Assembly (NCBI GenBank): GCA_024400935.1
Contig: JAKSLZ010000020.1
Location: forward strand, 1-40,848
From: Muribaculaceae bacterium
Lineage (GTDB): Bacteria > Bacteroidota > Bacteroidia > Bacteroidales > Muribaculaceae
Direction: 5' to 3'
Length of the DNA stretch: 40,848 nucleotides
A model generated the notes under the pieces. It did no database searches and was not told where the DNA came from. It worked only from the letters and a program-made list of their open reading frames with translations. Below are positions 1 to 8,618 of the stretch, piece by piece; the first letter of the stretch is position 1; every line of letters begins with the position of its first letter. The position numbers and the translations under genes are program-made.

Positions 1-1106
1 GCGTCAACAATATCCTTTACACCGTGTTCAGCCACGAGAAACCCGATGGCGATGCTGGCGAAATGGAATTTGTAGTTCGCAAGTGGGACACTACTGACGG
101 CAAGCTGCTCGCCACTAACACATATTCCAAGAGCGCTAACCTGGAGTCACGCGGCATGTGCTACAACCCCGTTGACAAGAAGGTGTATGGTCTGTTTTAC
201 CTCACCGACGTGGCACTCGACATCAATGAGCTCGACCCCGAGGACATCCAGGAAGGTTACACCACCGATGCCGGCTATGCACTGTGCACCATAGACCTCA
301 ACACAATGGAGCTCACCCAGATCACTCCGGGCATCTACTATGATAACTTCGTGACACTGGCATGCTCGCCCAAGGGCAAGCTCTACTCAATGACCGCAGG
401 CGGCACAATGTGCGAGTTTGATGCCCAGACAGGTCTCATCCGCACCAAGACTGTCATCATCGACGGCGAGGAAGAGGCAGTAAACTACTATGAGACATCA
501 GGCGTCAAGTCACAGTTCAAGCGTCAGGCTGCATGCTTCGACATGAAGACCGGCAAGATGTACTGGAACGGCTATGTTAACAACGGCATGGGTTACAACG
601 AGTATGGTTCATACGGTCCTCTGAGCGACAAGGAATGGCGCACTAACGGCAAGTATGACACAGCACTCTATGAGGTTGATACCGAGACTGGCAAGGCTAC
701 CAAGATCGCCGATATTCCCAACCGCATGACATTCTCGGCACTGTGGATTCCCCAGGACGACGACGTTGTTGTTCCCACCGACACCAAGGTTACCCTTGAC
801 GTGGAGGCGTTCAACATGAACCTCAACACTAAGATGCTCGTTCAGGCAAGCGTAGAGCCCCAGGAGGCTGCTAAGGCTGGCTACACATGGTCGTCAAGCG
901 ACGAGGAAGTTGCTACCGTTGACGCTCTGGGCCGCATCACTGCTCTCAAGGCAGGTCAGGTAACTATCACTGCAACTGCCAACGACGGCAGCGGCGCAAC
1001 CGGCAACTGCGTAATCAATGTGGTTGAGGCTGGCGACGCTAACGGCGACGGCTCAATCAGCATCGAGGATGCAAATTCAGTAGTAAACAAGATCTTAGGA
1101 AAGTAA
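1..1106 (+). CDS. 5'-truncated secreted protein with Big_2 Ig-like domain and dockerin-like C-terminus
   Basis: The reading frame is open at the window edge (codons in phase from base 3), so the N-terminus, including any signal peptide, lies outside the window. The first ~250 visible residues are rich in Tyr, Gly, Asp and Thr and repeat phrases such as LYEVDTETGKATKIA, as in beta-propeller surface proteins. Next comes a Big_2-type bacterial Ig-like domain with its hallmark core WSSSDEEVATVDALGRITAL and GQVTITATA. The protein ends in GDANGDGSISIEDANSVV, one dockerin type I-like calcium-binding repeat, typical of the ends of Bacteroidales secreted proteins. I infer an extracellular or surface protein of unknown ligand. 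It is the only plus-strand gene in the first 24 kb and is convergent with tcdA. Confidence 0.85.
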   Translation, partial: VNNILYTVFSHEKPDGDAGEMEFVVRKWDTTDGKLLATNTYSKSANLESRGMCYNPVDKKVYGLFYLTDVALDINELDPEDIQEGYTTDAGYALCTIDLNTMELTQITPGIYYDNFVTLACSPKGKLYSMTAGGTMCEFDAQTGLIRTKTVIIDGEEEAVNYYETSGVKSQFKRQAACFDMKTGKMYWNGYVNNGMGYNEYGSYGPLSDKEWRTNGKYDTALYEVDTETGKATKIADIPNRMTFSALWIPQDDDVVVPTDTKVTLDVEAFNMNLNTKMLVQASVEPQEAAKAGYTWSSSDEEVATVDALGRITALKAGQVTITATANDGSGATGNCVINVVEAGDANGDGSISIEDANSVVNKILGK

Positions 1107-1140
1107 TAATTATAGGGTTATAAAAAAGTAGTAAATTTAA

Positions 1141-1303
1141 CCCAGAAAGTGCATTAGGGCATGGATAAGATTTTAGATTATCATTGTGTCAGGATTTGCG
1201 CTATATTGAACGAGCATAGGGGTTCCTATGTGAGCGAAAGATAGCCCAAATCATGCCTATGAGAAGTAAAATATTGCCATTTGCTCCTAATGAACTTTCT
1301 GGG
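1141..1303. mobile_element. MITE-like element with 18-bp terminal inverted repeats and TTTAA target duplication
   Basis: The left end CCCAGAAAGTGCATTAGG (1141-1158) and the right end CCTAATGAACTTTCTGGG (1286-1303) are inverted repeats with 17 of 18 matches. TTTAA directly flanks both sides (1136-1140 and 1304-1308), as expected of a 5-bp target-site duplication. The 163 bp contain no credible reading frame, so a non-autonomous miniature transposon or a transposase-deleted IS fits best. It sits between the stop codon of the secreted protein and a bidirectional terminator. The parent family is not identified. Confidence 0.65.
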
Positions 1304-1306
1304 TTT

Positions 1307-1339
1307 AAGGGAGGCTCAATGTGACATTGAACCTCCCTT
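1307..1339. terminator. Bidirectional intrinsic terminator hairpin
   Basis: The arms AAGGGAGGCTCAATGT (1307-1322) and ACATTGAACCTCCCTT (1324-1339) pair along 16 positions with one C/A mismatch, which becomes a G-U pair in the minus-strand RNA. It lies 20 bp past the tcdA stop codon and downstream of the convergent secreted-protein gene, and T-rich sequence follows on the plus side. It probably ends both transcripts. Confidence 0.75.
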
Positions 1340-1359
1340 TGTTATGTGTGGTAGCGGCG

Positions 1360-2157
1360 TTATCTTTTGGTGCAGATGTGTTGCACCACCAGTCCTGCCA
1401 GTGTGAAGCCGAAGATGGCTGTGATGTGTGGCAGTGAGCCGTTGATTTGTGCCTTGCTGGCATTCCAGTCGTGTCCCTCAAGATGCTCTTTGCCGGCGGG
1501 CAATGTGGCCTGTGGCATGGTCTCGTCGTGTACGGGGCCTTTGTTCTCGAGTAGCTCGTCGCTGAAGACGCACTGCACGTTCTTGCTGAGCCACTGCTTG
1601 CGCTGACGCATGCGCTTGCGCATGGCCGATCCCAGCGGACAGCCGCGCACCTTCCAGAACTCGGCCACCTGTATGCGCGTGGGGTCGAGCTTGAGTGCCG
1701 CACCCATCGACGACAGCACGGTAGCCCTGGGCTGGCGTGTGGCCTCGACGAGCAGCGTTATCTTGTCCTTGAGCGAGTCGATGCAGTCGATGATGTAGTC
1801 ATACTGGTCGAGATGAAAGCTGTCGCTGTTGTCGCTGCTGTAGATGTCCTGGATGGCAGTGATGTGTGCCTCGGGGTTGATCTCTAGCAGTCGCTTGCGC
1901 AGCACTTCCACCTTTACTTGCCCCACGGTGAGCGTGGTGGCCATGAGCTGGCGGTTGACGTTGGAGACGCTCACCAGGTCAGAGTCGACGATGGTGAGGT
2001 GCATGATGCCTGAGCGTATGAGGCTCTCGGCACACCATGAGCCCACACCGCCCACTCCCACCAGCAACACGTGCTGCCGGGCTATCGTTTCCATCGCTTC
2101 ATTGCCCAGCAGGCGCTCGGCACGGTTGAATATTCCTTCCATCTGCTTAGTGGGCAT
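1360..2157 (-). CDS. tcdA: tRNA threonylcarbamoyladenosine dehydratase (TcdA, ThiF/E1-like)
   Basis: This cytoplasmic E1-like enzyme is expected to cyclise t6A37 to ct6A in tRNA using ATP. The nucleotide-binding glycine motif GVGGVGS is at residues 34-40, followed by VDSDLVSVSNVNRQ (conserved Asp plus the NRQ motif at 68-70) and DCIDSLKDK. A hydrophobic C-terminal segment FGFTLAGLVVQHIC is typical of the family. I chose the Met at 2157 because AGGAG lies 12 nt upstream. An in-frame Met at 2190 would overlap the phosphatase gene by 44 bp, whereas this start overlaps it by 11 bp. It is the last gene of the kinase/cell-wall operon and precedes the terminator. Its link to the signalling genes is unexplained and may only reflect co-transcription. 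Confidence 0.9.
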   Translation of the reverse strand: MPTKQMEGIFNRAERLLGNEAMETIARQHVLLVGVGGVGSWCAESLIRSGIMHLTIVDSDLVSVSNVNRQLMATTLTVGQVKVEVLRKRLLEINPEAHITAIQDIYSSDNSDSFHLDQYDYIIDCIDSLKDKITLLVEATRQPRATVLSSMGAALKLDPTRIQVAEFWKVRGCPLGSAMRKRMRQRKQWLSKNVQCVFSDELLENKGPVHDETMPQATLPAGKEHLEGHDWNASKAQINGSLPHITAIFGFTLAGLVVQHICTKR

Positions 2158-3460
2158 TTGTGTTAGGTTCTCCTGTTTGTGTTGCCGCATTGCGGTCGGG
2201 GGTAGGATTAGGATTATTAGGAGTGTTAGGATTTTTGGGAGGGGTGTTAGGGGTTTCTTCGGGGATAGGGAGTTCGTGGAATACCTCCTCCTTAATGAGC
2301 TTTATTCTCTCTTCGGGAGTGATGCTCTGCCTGTGGACGAAGGTGTCGACATCCACAATCATCTGCTGCAGGCTGTCTGTGGCCATAGTTGCACTGTCAA
2401 GTTGCTGGTTGAGGATTTTTCCTTCCTCGATGGCTTTGTTCATGTGCACAAATGAGTAGGTGCCCCCTGCCATGCAAGCCAGCAGTGCCACAACGACGAT
2501 GCCAAACGGTATCGCCAGTTTGTTTTTGGAAACGGTGCTTGATGTTGTCGCTGTTGTTGTGGTGGTTGTAGTTGTGGTTGATGTTCTCTGTTTGCCTTTG
2601 GGGTTGTTCTCGCTGATCTTTGTCACGGTGACATTCTCGCCGTTGTCCATGTTGTGTGGCGGGGGTGTCAGGTCTTCGTCCTCAACAGCTTCGCTCGACT
2701 CGTTTACCGAGATGTTTACCAGCACCACGGTGATGTTGTCTTTTCCGCCGGCTGCGTTGGCAGCGTCGATGAGCATCTGCATCTGTGCTTTCAGTGTTTT
2801 GCCGCTCTCCAGCACGCTGATGATTTGTGCGCTGGTTACCAGGTCGGTGAGTCCGTCAGAGCACAGCAGGTAAGTGCAGTTAGTGCGCGGAATGAGGGTT
2901 GTATCCACTTCGACCAGGTCAGTGTTAGGTCTCATGAATTCAGAGCCCACGCTGCGGCTGATGACGTTGCGCTGCGGGTGGTGCATCGCTTCCTCCTCAG
3001 TGAGCTCTCCTATCTCCTCGCGATAGCCCACGAGCGAGTGGTCGTGCGACAGCTTCTCGAGCTGACGGTTGCTGTATCGGTAAAAACGGGTGTCGCCCAC
3101 GTGTGCCATGTGCACCTGTGAGTTCTTCTTGTCGAAGAGTGCTGCCGAGAGCACACAGCTCATGTTGCTGCGCTCAGGGTCGCGCTGACGCTCCTCGTAA
3201 ATCTTGTTGTTGACATAAATCACTGCATCGCGCAGCAGTGTCTGGTGGTCGCCCTCGGTGTGCTGCTCCAGATACTCCACGATGCCTTCCTGTGCCATCT
3301 GTGCGGCTACCTCGCCGCCTTCATATCCACCCACGCCGTCTATTGCCACGGCCAGCAGGTAATTGCGTTTGTCCCAAATGGGTTGTGCGATGTAAGCGTC
3401 CTCGTTGTTGGTGCGCCGGCAGCCCATGTCGCTCTTGCCGCCTATTGTTATTCTTGCCAT
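2147..3460 (-). CDS. PP2C-family (PPM) Ser/Thr phosphatase with C-terminal membrane anchor
   Basis: A PP2C/Stp1-like catalytic domain spans residues ~1-245. It shows the metal-binding pattern RRTNNEDA (15-22), DGVGGYEGGE (41-50, the DGxGG motif), AHVGDTRFYRY, LLCSDGLTDLV and GGKDNITVV. A Thr-rich linker leads to one transmembrane helix at ~316-338, then a short coiled-coil-like stretch and a Pro/Asn-rich tail (PNTPPKNPNTPNNPNP) predicted outside the cytoplasm. It should remove phosphates added by the three kinases encoded upstream, as PstP does for PknA/PknB in Actinobacteria (inference from gene order). Its start is 19 bp after the stop of the FHA-like gene, and its end overlaps tcdA. Confidence 0.9.
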   Translation of the reverse strand: MARITIGGKSDMGCRRTNNEDAYIAQPIWDKRNYLLAVAIDGVGGYEGGEVAAQMAQEGIVEYLEQHTEGDHQTLLRDAVIYVNNKIYEERQRDPERSNMSCVLSAALFDKKNSQVHMAHVGDTRFYRYSNRQLEKLSHDHSLVGYREEIGELTEEEAMHHPQRNVISRSVGSEFMRPNTDLVEVDTTLIPRTNCTYLLCSDGLTDLVTSAQIISVLESGKTLKAQMQMLIDAANAAGGKDNITVVLVNISVNESSEAVEDEDLTPPPHNMDNGENVTVTKISENNPKGKQRTSTTTTTTTTTATTSSTVSKNKLAIPFGIVVVALLACMAGGTYSFVHMNKAIEEGKILNQQLDSATMATDSLQQMIVDVDTFVHRQSITPEERIKLIKEEVFHELPIPEETPNTPPKNPNTPNNPNPTPDRNAATQTGEPNTNAH

Positions 3461-3479
3461 AACTGAGAGTCGTTAAGGA

Positions 3480-4526
3480 TTATGAACGTTGGAATTTTAC
3501 TGATACTGACTCGTTGATAAAGATGTTAGAGTTGTTGGCCAGCGGAGCCCACTTGATGGAGCTGCTTGCGCTCAGGTCCAGCGCACGGCCATTGAGCCTG
3601 GTGGGTGCGGTGGCTGCAATCTCAAAGCGACCGGTGTCGGTATTGAATCTGATGAGCACGTGGTCGTTTTTCACATCAGGCGAGTTGAGCTTGAAGATCT
3701 GGCGCATGTTGCGCGTGTCGTTGCAGCCTGATATGGTGATGTAAGTGTCAGTGATCTTGTAAGTGTAATTGTTGCCTTTGTCCTGGTACACGAGCTTGCC
3801 ATAGCTGTCAGGCGGGTCAGTGACTGGCCCGGTTTGAGTGGGCGGCTCCATGTCGAAGGGGAGCGTGTAGACACCCTCGTCGAGAGCGTCCACCTTTTTC
3901 AATGCAGAGAAGTTGATGCTTCCACCTTGACCTATATTAGTGTTGTTGACCACTACCGACACTGTGACGTTGCGCTCGCTTGTCACGTTAGTGTTGCCCA
4001 TATCGATGTCCTCAGTGTAGAGTTGCGCAAGGATGATGGGGTAAAACCTCTTGATGGTGAACGCCTCTTTCTGGGCTTCGGTCATCACCATGTCCTCGTT
4101 TCCCTCATACATGCCGTCGTCAACCAGGTTGCCTTCATAGGGGTAGAAGTGGAAATACCATTTCTTTGAAACCGGTGTGTAGTCGCTGTATTGCGACGAG
4201 TATTCACGTATGATCTTATACAGCGCTGAGACGATCTCGTTAAGGATGAGCTGGAATGAGGGCTTGCGCTGGTCATAGTCGGTGGGGTGCATGAAGATGT
4301 CAAACGCCATGGGAAACAACATGCGGTTGCCCAGCGACTCATTTTCAAGGTCAGTTTTGAACTGTTTGGAAATGTCGTTGAGCAGGTGCTGGTTTTTAAG
4401 AGTAGTGCGCACCTCCTCCTTCACCTCGGCTGGCTGTGTGGCAGGGACGTTGTTCCCGTTATCATTCTCTTTTTCTGGTTCGGGTTGTGGAATCAGTATA
4501 TTTGCGAGTTTGTCAAGAAATCCCAT
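3480..4526 (-). CDS. Protein with degenerate FHA-like C-terminal domain
   Basis: This protein starts MGFLDKLANILIPQ, resembling the start of the adjacent FHA protein (MANFKNILLKIL), and then has a short Pro/Glu/Asn linker. Residues ~45-180 form a globular domain of unknown function. The last ~100 residues follow FHA strand order (YITISGCNDTRNMRQIFKL, HVLIRFN, FEIAA, RLNGRAL, WAPLANNSNIFI), but the phosphothreonine-binding Ser-Arg-x-x-His signature is absent. I read it as a non-phospho-binding or divergent FHA paralogue. It lies 8 bp downstream of the FHA gene and 19 bp upstream of the phosphatase gene, so co-transcription is very likely. The FHA call is by eye and moderately sure. Confidence 0.6.
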   Translation of the reverse strand: MGFLDKLANILIPQPEPEKENDNGNNVPATQPAEVKEEVRTTLKNQHLLNDISKQFKTDLENESLGNRMLFPMAFDIFMHPTDYDQRKPSFQLILNEIVSALYKIIREYSSQYSDYTPVSKKWYFHFYPYEGNLVDDGMYEGNEDMVMTEAQKEAFTIKRFYPIILAQLYTEDIDMGNTNVTSERNVTVSVVVNNTNIGQGGSINFSALKKVDALDEGVYTLPFDMEPPTQTGPVTDPPDSYGKLVYQDKGNNYTYKITDTYITISGCNDTRNMRQIFKLNSPDVKNDHVLIRFNTDTGRFEIAATAPTRLNGRALDLSASSSIKWAPLANNSNIFINESVSVKFQRS

Positions 4527-4534
4527 AGTTGTGT

Positions 4535-5755
4535 TCAGTCTTTAATGATGTTGAAAAGTAAACTTACATGTTTGCTCAGGACGATGACGTCACCGTCGAG
4601 GAGCTGATAGGGCATTGTAGTCGAGTTGACCTCAATGATGTTGTCCCTGATTATCTGGGTGCGCTTTTGTGCCATTCTCAGGCCGCGCGCATTGCCATAG
4701 AGCACAAATCCCTTAGAGGGAAGGAACCCTATGTGTGCATGTGTGCGGCTCACATACTTGTTGTTTTCATATTCGGGCGACTGCGCATTGTCATCGATGG
4801 CGATGTGGTTAGTGTGTGTGCCGTTAGCGGTCTTGTGGCTCTTGCCGGCACCCACGTTGCAGCGATGGCGCGGCATAGCATAGATTTGCTCGCTGTCGAG
4901 CTCATACACGTCTTGCATCAGCGAGCCGTAGCCTTCGCGCTCGAGCACGCGCATGGTGGCACGCATGTGCTTGGGCTTGGGTGGCTCGGTGGTGCCTGTG
5001 TCGGGCTTTGTGCCAGGCTTGGGCGCATCGAGCAGGGTGGTGGCATAGTGCATGGTGCCCGGCTCTACCTCGATGTAGCTGAGCGCATCGTTGCGCTGGG
5101 TGGTCATCTCAATGCGGGCAAACTTGATACCCAGCTCTATGTCAAATTTCTCGGCCAGTTTGTGGGTGATCACACCCTCGGCAATGTCCTCGTTGAGCAC
5201 GGCAATGATCTCAGGGTGCTCAATGAAGATGTGCAGCACGGTCTTGCCCACGTGGCGGTTGCCGGCAAACTTCTTCTTAAGGGCCTTGAAAGCCATGTTG
5301 ATGATGTCTTTCTCGGCCGAGATGGCATCCCTGAATGTATAAGTGGGCCTTACGACGGCAGGCTCGGGCTGCGGTGTCTCAATAACCTGTGGTTGAGGTG
5401 CAACTGTAACTTGAGGCTCGGGCTGTGCCACGGGCTTGGTTGCGATCTTTGCTTCAGGCTCAGGCTCAATCTCTGTCTCGGGCTCAGGCTCAATCTCTGT
5501 CTCTGTCTCAATCTCTGTTTCGGGCTCAGGCTCAGGCAGCTCGGTTTTTGGAGCGGGAGCAATGATTGTATTCTCACCATTGTCGTCAATCACGGTGATG
5601 GTGTCGTCGTCATCTGGTTCGGGCTCGGGTGCAGGCTTAGGCACGGGCTTGGGCTGCACGGGCTTGGGCTGAACTTCGGGCTGAACTTCTTGTTGAGGTT
5701 CTTGTTGCTCATCGGCACCCAGTATTTTGAGTAGTATATTCTTGAAATTTGCCAT
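4535..5755 (-). CDS. FHA domain protein with Pro/Glu-rich linker
   Basis: This is a likely phosphothreonine-reading adaptor. A short N-terminal helix (1-12) is followed by a low-complexity Pro/Gln/Glu/Thr linker (~17-135) built of EPEPETEIE-like repeats. A globular region at ~138-235 contains HVGKTVLHIFIEHPEI, reminiscent of the N-terminal domain of actinobacterial FhaA (inference). A C-terminal FHA domain (~283-403) has RHRCNVGAG, the binding signature YVSRTHAHIGF (334-344), and the terminal strands LLDGDVIVLSKHVSLLFNI. It sits between the kinase genes and the phosphatase gene, with 54 bp to the kinase upstream. Its partner may be the phosphorylated juxtamembrane or tail regions of those kinases or the SEDS-PBP protein, which is untested. 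Confidence 0.85.
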   Translation of the reverse strand: MANFKNILLKILGADEQQEPQQEVQPEVQPKPVQPKPVPKPAPEPEPDDDDTITVIDDNGENTIIAPAPKTELPEPEPETEIETETEIEPEPETEIEPEPEAKIATKPVAQPEPQVTVAPQPQVIETPQPEPAVVRPTYTFRDAISAEKDIINMAFKALKKKFAGNRHVGKTVLHIFIEHPEIIAVLNEDIAEGVITHKLAEKFDIELGIKFARIEMTTQRNDALSYIEVEPGTMHYATTLLDAPKPGTKPDTGTTEPPKPKHMRATMRVLEREGYGSLMQDVYELDSEQIYAMPRHRCNVGAGKSHKTANGTHTNHIAIDDNAQSPEYENNKYVSRTHAHIGFLPSKGFVLYGNARGLRMAQKRTQIIRDNIIEVNSTTMPYQLLDGDVIVLSKHVSLLFNIIKD

Positions 5756-5809
5756 ATAATAGTTTGTTTATGTTTGTTCTTGAATTAGTTGCTTTGCGTC
5801 AATGCATCA

Positions 5810-7036
5810 CTACCTGTTGTTTCCTTTGAAATAGGCCAGCTCATCGGTGAGTTCTTCGATTTGCTCCTTCAGCAGGCCCATCTGTCCTTCCATGATTTCA
5901 ATCCTGTCTTGCAACGATTGCTTTTCGGCCTTGAGCGAGGTGTTGAGCAATTTCTCCTTCTTGAGTTGTGCAAGCAGCATTGCCGTCTGAGCGCTAGACT
6001 GTTTGTTGTCTCTGTTGATCGTTACGTTGCTGTCCTCCTCTTGCTCCAGGATGAAGTCATATAGCTCGCGTCCGCTGGCAAAACGGTCTTCGATGTTTTT
6101 CTCCAGGCATCGCATGATGAGTGTTTCCAGCCAGTCGGGGTAATCCTTTTTGTAGGTCTGGCCCGGATGGGTGGCCTCGAATGTAGAGCGGCGTGCATCC
6201 TGTATGGGCGGTGTCGGCACATTCTTGATGGCCTTCATGAGGTTGTACTCGGCCTCGGCCTGGTTTGACTTCTTGGTGTCAAACATGAAGGGAACATGCC
6301 CGGTGAGCATCTCATAGAGGATGATGCCAAACGAGAAGATGTCGCTCTGGCAAGTGATCAGGGCGTCATTGTCCCATTTCTCGGGTGCCTTGTATTCAGG
6401 CGCACCGCCATGGCGCACGCTTGAGCGCTGCACGTTGCCGTCCTGTATCGAGAGGCCAAAGTCGAGCAGCACATACATGCCGTCGGTGCGGCGCATGATG
6501 TTGCCCGAGTGCAGGTCGTTGTGGATGACCTGATATTTCTTTACTAACTCGGCCTTCTTGCGGTCGTCGATGAGCACCTTGCTGCCATCGTCGGGATCGT
6601 CCTGCAGGTCATCGATCTCGCGGTCCATACACGCCTTGTAGATGTCGTGGTGACAATAAGCCAGCGCTTTGCCTATCTCGCGTGCCAGATGCACTGCTTC
6701 GCGTGAGTCGACAAAGCGGTTGTTCTCGTCCAGATAGTGGTGCAGGTCCATGCCGTCGATGTAGTCCATCTCGACCAGAGCCTTGCTGTCGCGCAGCAGT
6801 GGCTGGTAGATGTGCACGATGTGCGGGTTGTTGCCGTTGCCCAGTCGCAGCAGTATCTTGCACTCGTTGAGAAACTTCTGGTATGTCACGTCATTCTCGC
6901 CGGTGGCAATGGTCTGGTTGAGCACGCGCACGGCACGCACATAGCCCAGCTGGTTGTGGCGCACCTTGTAGACCGATGCAAATGCGCCGCGGCCTATCTC
7001 GTCGAGCAGTGTATAGTCAGTAAGAAATGTTGCCAT
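5810..7036 (-). CDS. Hanks-type Ser/Thr protein kinase, soluble, coiled-coil tail (kinase 1)
   Basis: The kinase domain spans residues ~8-340. It has the glycine loop GRGAFASVY (15-23), alpha-C Glu59, catalytic loop HNDLHSGN (172-179), LDFGLS (Asp192) and APEYKAPEKW. The strand-3 position that is normally the ATP-binding Lys is Arg37 (AVRVL), while a Lys is present in strand 2 (Lys24, VYKV). The catalytic-loop Lys is replaced by His176. About 38 extra residues (CMDREIDDLQDDPDDG and flanks) lie between helix E and the catalytic loop. Residues ~347-405 are a strong coiled coil, and no membrane segment is seen. Its kinase domain is nearly the same as in the next two genes, so the three arose by tandem duplication. 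Activity cannot be assumed, although Asp174, Asn179 and Asp192 are intact. Confidence 0.9.
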   Translation of the reverse strand: MATFLTDYTLLDEIGRGAFASVYKVRHNQLGYVRAVRVLNQTIATGENDVTYQKFLNECKILLRLGNGNNPHIVHIYQPLLRDSKALVEMDYIDGMDLHHYLDENNRFVDSREAVHLAREIGKALAYCHHDIYKACMDREIDDLQDDPDDGSKVLIDDRKKAELVKKYQVIHNDLHSGNIMRRTDGMYVLLDFGLSIQDGNVQRSSVRHGGAPEYKAPEKWDNDALITCQSDIFSFGIILYEMLTGHVPFMFDTKKSNQAEAEYNLMKAIKNVPTPPIQDARRSTFEATHPGQTYKKDYPDWLETLIMRCLEKNIEDRFASGRELYDFILEQEEDSNVTINRDNKQSSAQTAMLLAQLKKEKLLNTSLKAEKQSLQDRIEIMEGQMGLLKEQIEELTDELAYFKGNNR

Positions 7037-7073
7037 TTAAATATCGTGGTTTGCTAAAAAACTGGTAGTATTA

Positions 7074-8618
7074 TTAATAGTACTCTCCATCCTCGTCAGC
7101 GCCGTCATACTCATCTTCATTGCCGATCTCGGGTCCGTCAAACACCTCGGGCAATTCTGCAGGAGCAGCTGGCTCTTCATAAACACTGGTTTCGGCAGGG
7201 GCAGCTTCTGCGGGAGCAGCCTCTTCTGCGGCGGGTGCGGCTGCCGAGTCACCGTCCTTGTATATATCGTTAAACGATGTGTTGCCTACTGTCTCAACGG
7301 GGTCTTCAGAGTAGTCCGTCGGTTTGGTCTGGCTGTTCCAGTAAGAATAGAAAAGCACGCCGGCCGTGATGATGACGATGACGGTCACAATCGCAATTGC
7401 AATGCCGCTGCCGCTGGATGGTGCCGGTGCGGGAGGGGTGGGGGGCTGAACCGGAGGTGCGGGAGGATTGGACCAGGGTTTATCGACGTGAACTGGGGGC
7501 AAGATGCTGGTGTGTTCATCGTCCTGCCCTTGTCTCAGTCGCTCAAGCTCTTGGTTTTTCTGCGCCAGTTGCGCCATGAGCGCTTCAAGGTGCTTGTTTT
7601 GCTCGGCAGTCTTGTTCTCGCTGGTCCATGTCAGGACAAAGTCATAGAGTTCGCGTCCGCTCTCAAATCGCTCTTCGGGTGCCTTGGCCAGGCACTTGGA
7701 GATGAGCAGCTCCAGCCACTCGGGATAGTCCTTCTCATAGGCATAGCCGGGGTGTGTAGCCTCATAGGTGGCCTTGCGCGCCTCATAGATGGAGGGGAGG
7801 GGTGCGCTTTTGATCGCGTTCATGAGGTTATACTCGGCAGTGACTTCGGCCACGCCTTTCTGGAACTGGAAGGGCACGTGTCCGGTGAGCATCTCATAGA
7901 GGATGATGCCAAACGAGAAGATGTCGCTCTGTGTAGTCACCACGCCATCGTCGTCCCACTTCTCGGGGGCCTTATACTCGGGAGCTCCGCCACGTCGCTT
8001 GCTACTGTGCAGCACGTCGCCGTCCTGGATAGAGAGGCCAAAGTCGAGCAGAATGAACGTGCCGTCGTGTCGGCGCATGATGTTGCCCGAGTGCAGGTCG
8101 TTGTGTATGACGCGGTATTTCCTCACCAGCTCGGCTTCCTTGGCAGCGTCGATGAGCACCTGGCTGCCGTCGTTGGGGTCGTCCTGCAGGTGATCCTCGT
8201 CGCGGTCCATGCACGAGCGGTAGATGTCGTGGTGGCAATAGGCCAGGGCTCCGCCTATCTCGCGTGCCAGGCGCACCACCTCGTTTGCCTCGACATAGCC
8301 GTTGCGGATCTTGAGGTAATTGTTCAGGTCCTTGCCGTCGATGTAGTCCATCTCGACCAGCGCCTTGCACTCGCGCAGCAGTGGCTGGTAGATGTGCACG
8401 ATGTTGGGGTTGTTGCCGTTGCCCAGTCGCAGCAGCAGCCTGCACTCGTTGAGAAACTTGTGCCATGTGGGGTCGTTCTCGCCCTTGGCAAGAGTGTCGT
8501 TGAGTACGCGCACGGCGCGTATGTAGCCCAGTTGGTTGTGACGCACCTTGTAGACCGATGCAAATGCACCGCGTCCTATCTGGTCAAGTAATGTGTAATC
8601 TTTAAGAAATTCTGCCAT
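7074..8618 (-). CDS. Hanks-type Ser/Thr protein kinase with TM helix and acidic Ala/Pro tail (kinase 2)
   Basis: The kinase domain (~8-345) carries the same set of changes as its neighbours: GRGAFASVYKV, Arg37 in AVRVL, HNDLHSGN, LDFGLS, APEYKAPEKW, and the insertion before the catalytic loop. A short helical stretch (KNQELERLRQ) and a Pro-rich linker lead to one transmembrane helix (~405-427, GIAIAIVTVIVIITAGVLFY). An ~87-residue extracytoplasmic tail rich in Ala, Pro, Glu and Asp follows, with no PASTA or other sensor domain recognised. The topology (kinase inside, tail outside) matches PknB-type receptor kinases. The first 17 bp overlap the end of the preceding kinase gene, implying translational coupling. 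Confidence 0.9.
   Translation of the reverse strand: MAEFLKDYTLLDQIGRGAFASVYKVRHNQLGYIRAVRVLNDTLAKGENDPTWHKFLNECRLLLRLGNGNNPNIVHIYQPLLRECKALVEMDYIDGKDLNNYLKIRNGYVEANEVVRLAREIGGALAYCHHDIYRSCMDRDEDHLQDDPNDGSQVLIDAAKEAELVRKYRVIHNDLHSGNIMRRHDGTFILLDFGLSIQDGDVLHSSKRRGGAPEYKAPEKWDDDGVVTTQSDIFSFGIILYEMLTGHVPFQFQKGVAEVTAEYNLMNAIKSAPLPSIYEARKATYEATHPGYAYEKDYPEWLELLISKCLAKAPEERFESGRELYDFVLTWTSENKTAEQNKHLEALMAQLAQKNQELERLRQGQDDEHTSILPPVHVDKPWSNPPAPPVQPPTPPAPAPSSGSGIAIAIVTVIVIITAGVLFYSYWNSQTKPTDYSEDPVETVGNTSFNDIYKDGDSAAAPAAEEAAPAEAAPAETSVYEEPAAPAELPEVFDGPEIGNEDEYDGADEDGEYY

Noticed and set aside
2157-2190. Earlier tcdA start giving 11 extra residues
   Set aside because: It would overlap the phosphatase gene by 44 bp. 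The Met at 2157 has AGGAG upstream and fits the family's usual N-terminus.
5436-5560. Glu/Pro-rich repeat of the FHA gene as an independent repeat element
   Set aside because: It keeps the reading frame and codes for a low-complexity linker, so it is part of the protein rather than a separate element.
7488-8591. Long plus-strand frame (367 codons) opposite kinase 2, and similar frames at 4568-5734, 17884-18981, 20313-21368 and 27238-28614
   Set aside because: Each lies wholly antisense to a gene with clear family motifs. Codon bias on the sense strand keeps the opposite frame open. Their translations show no domain pattern.
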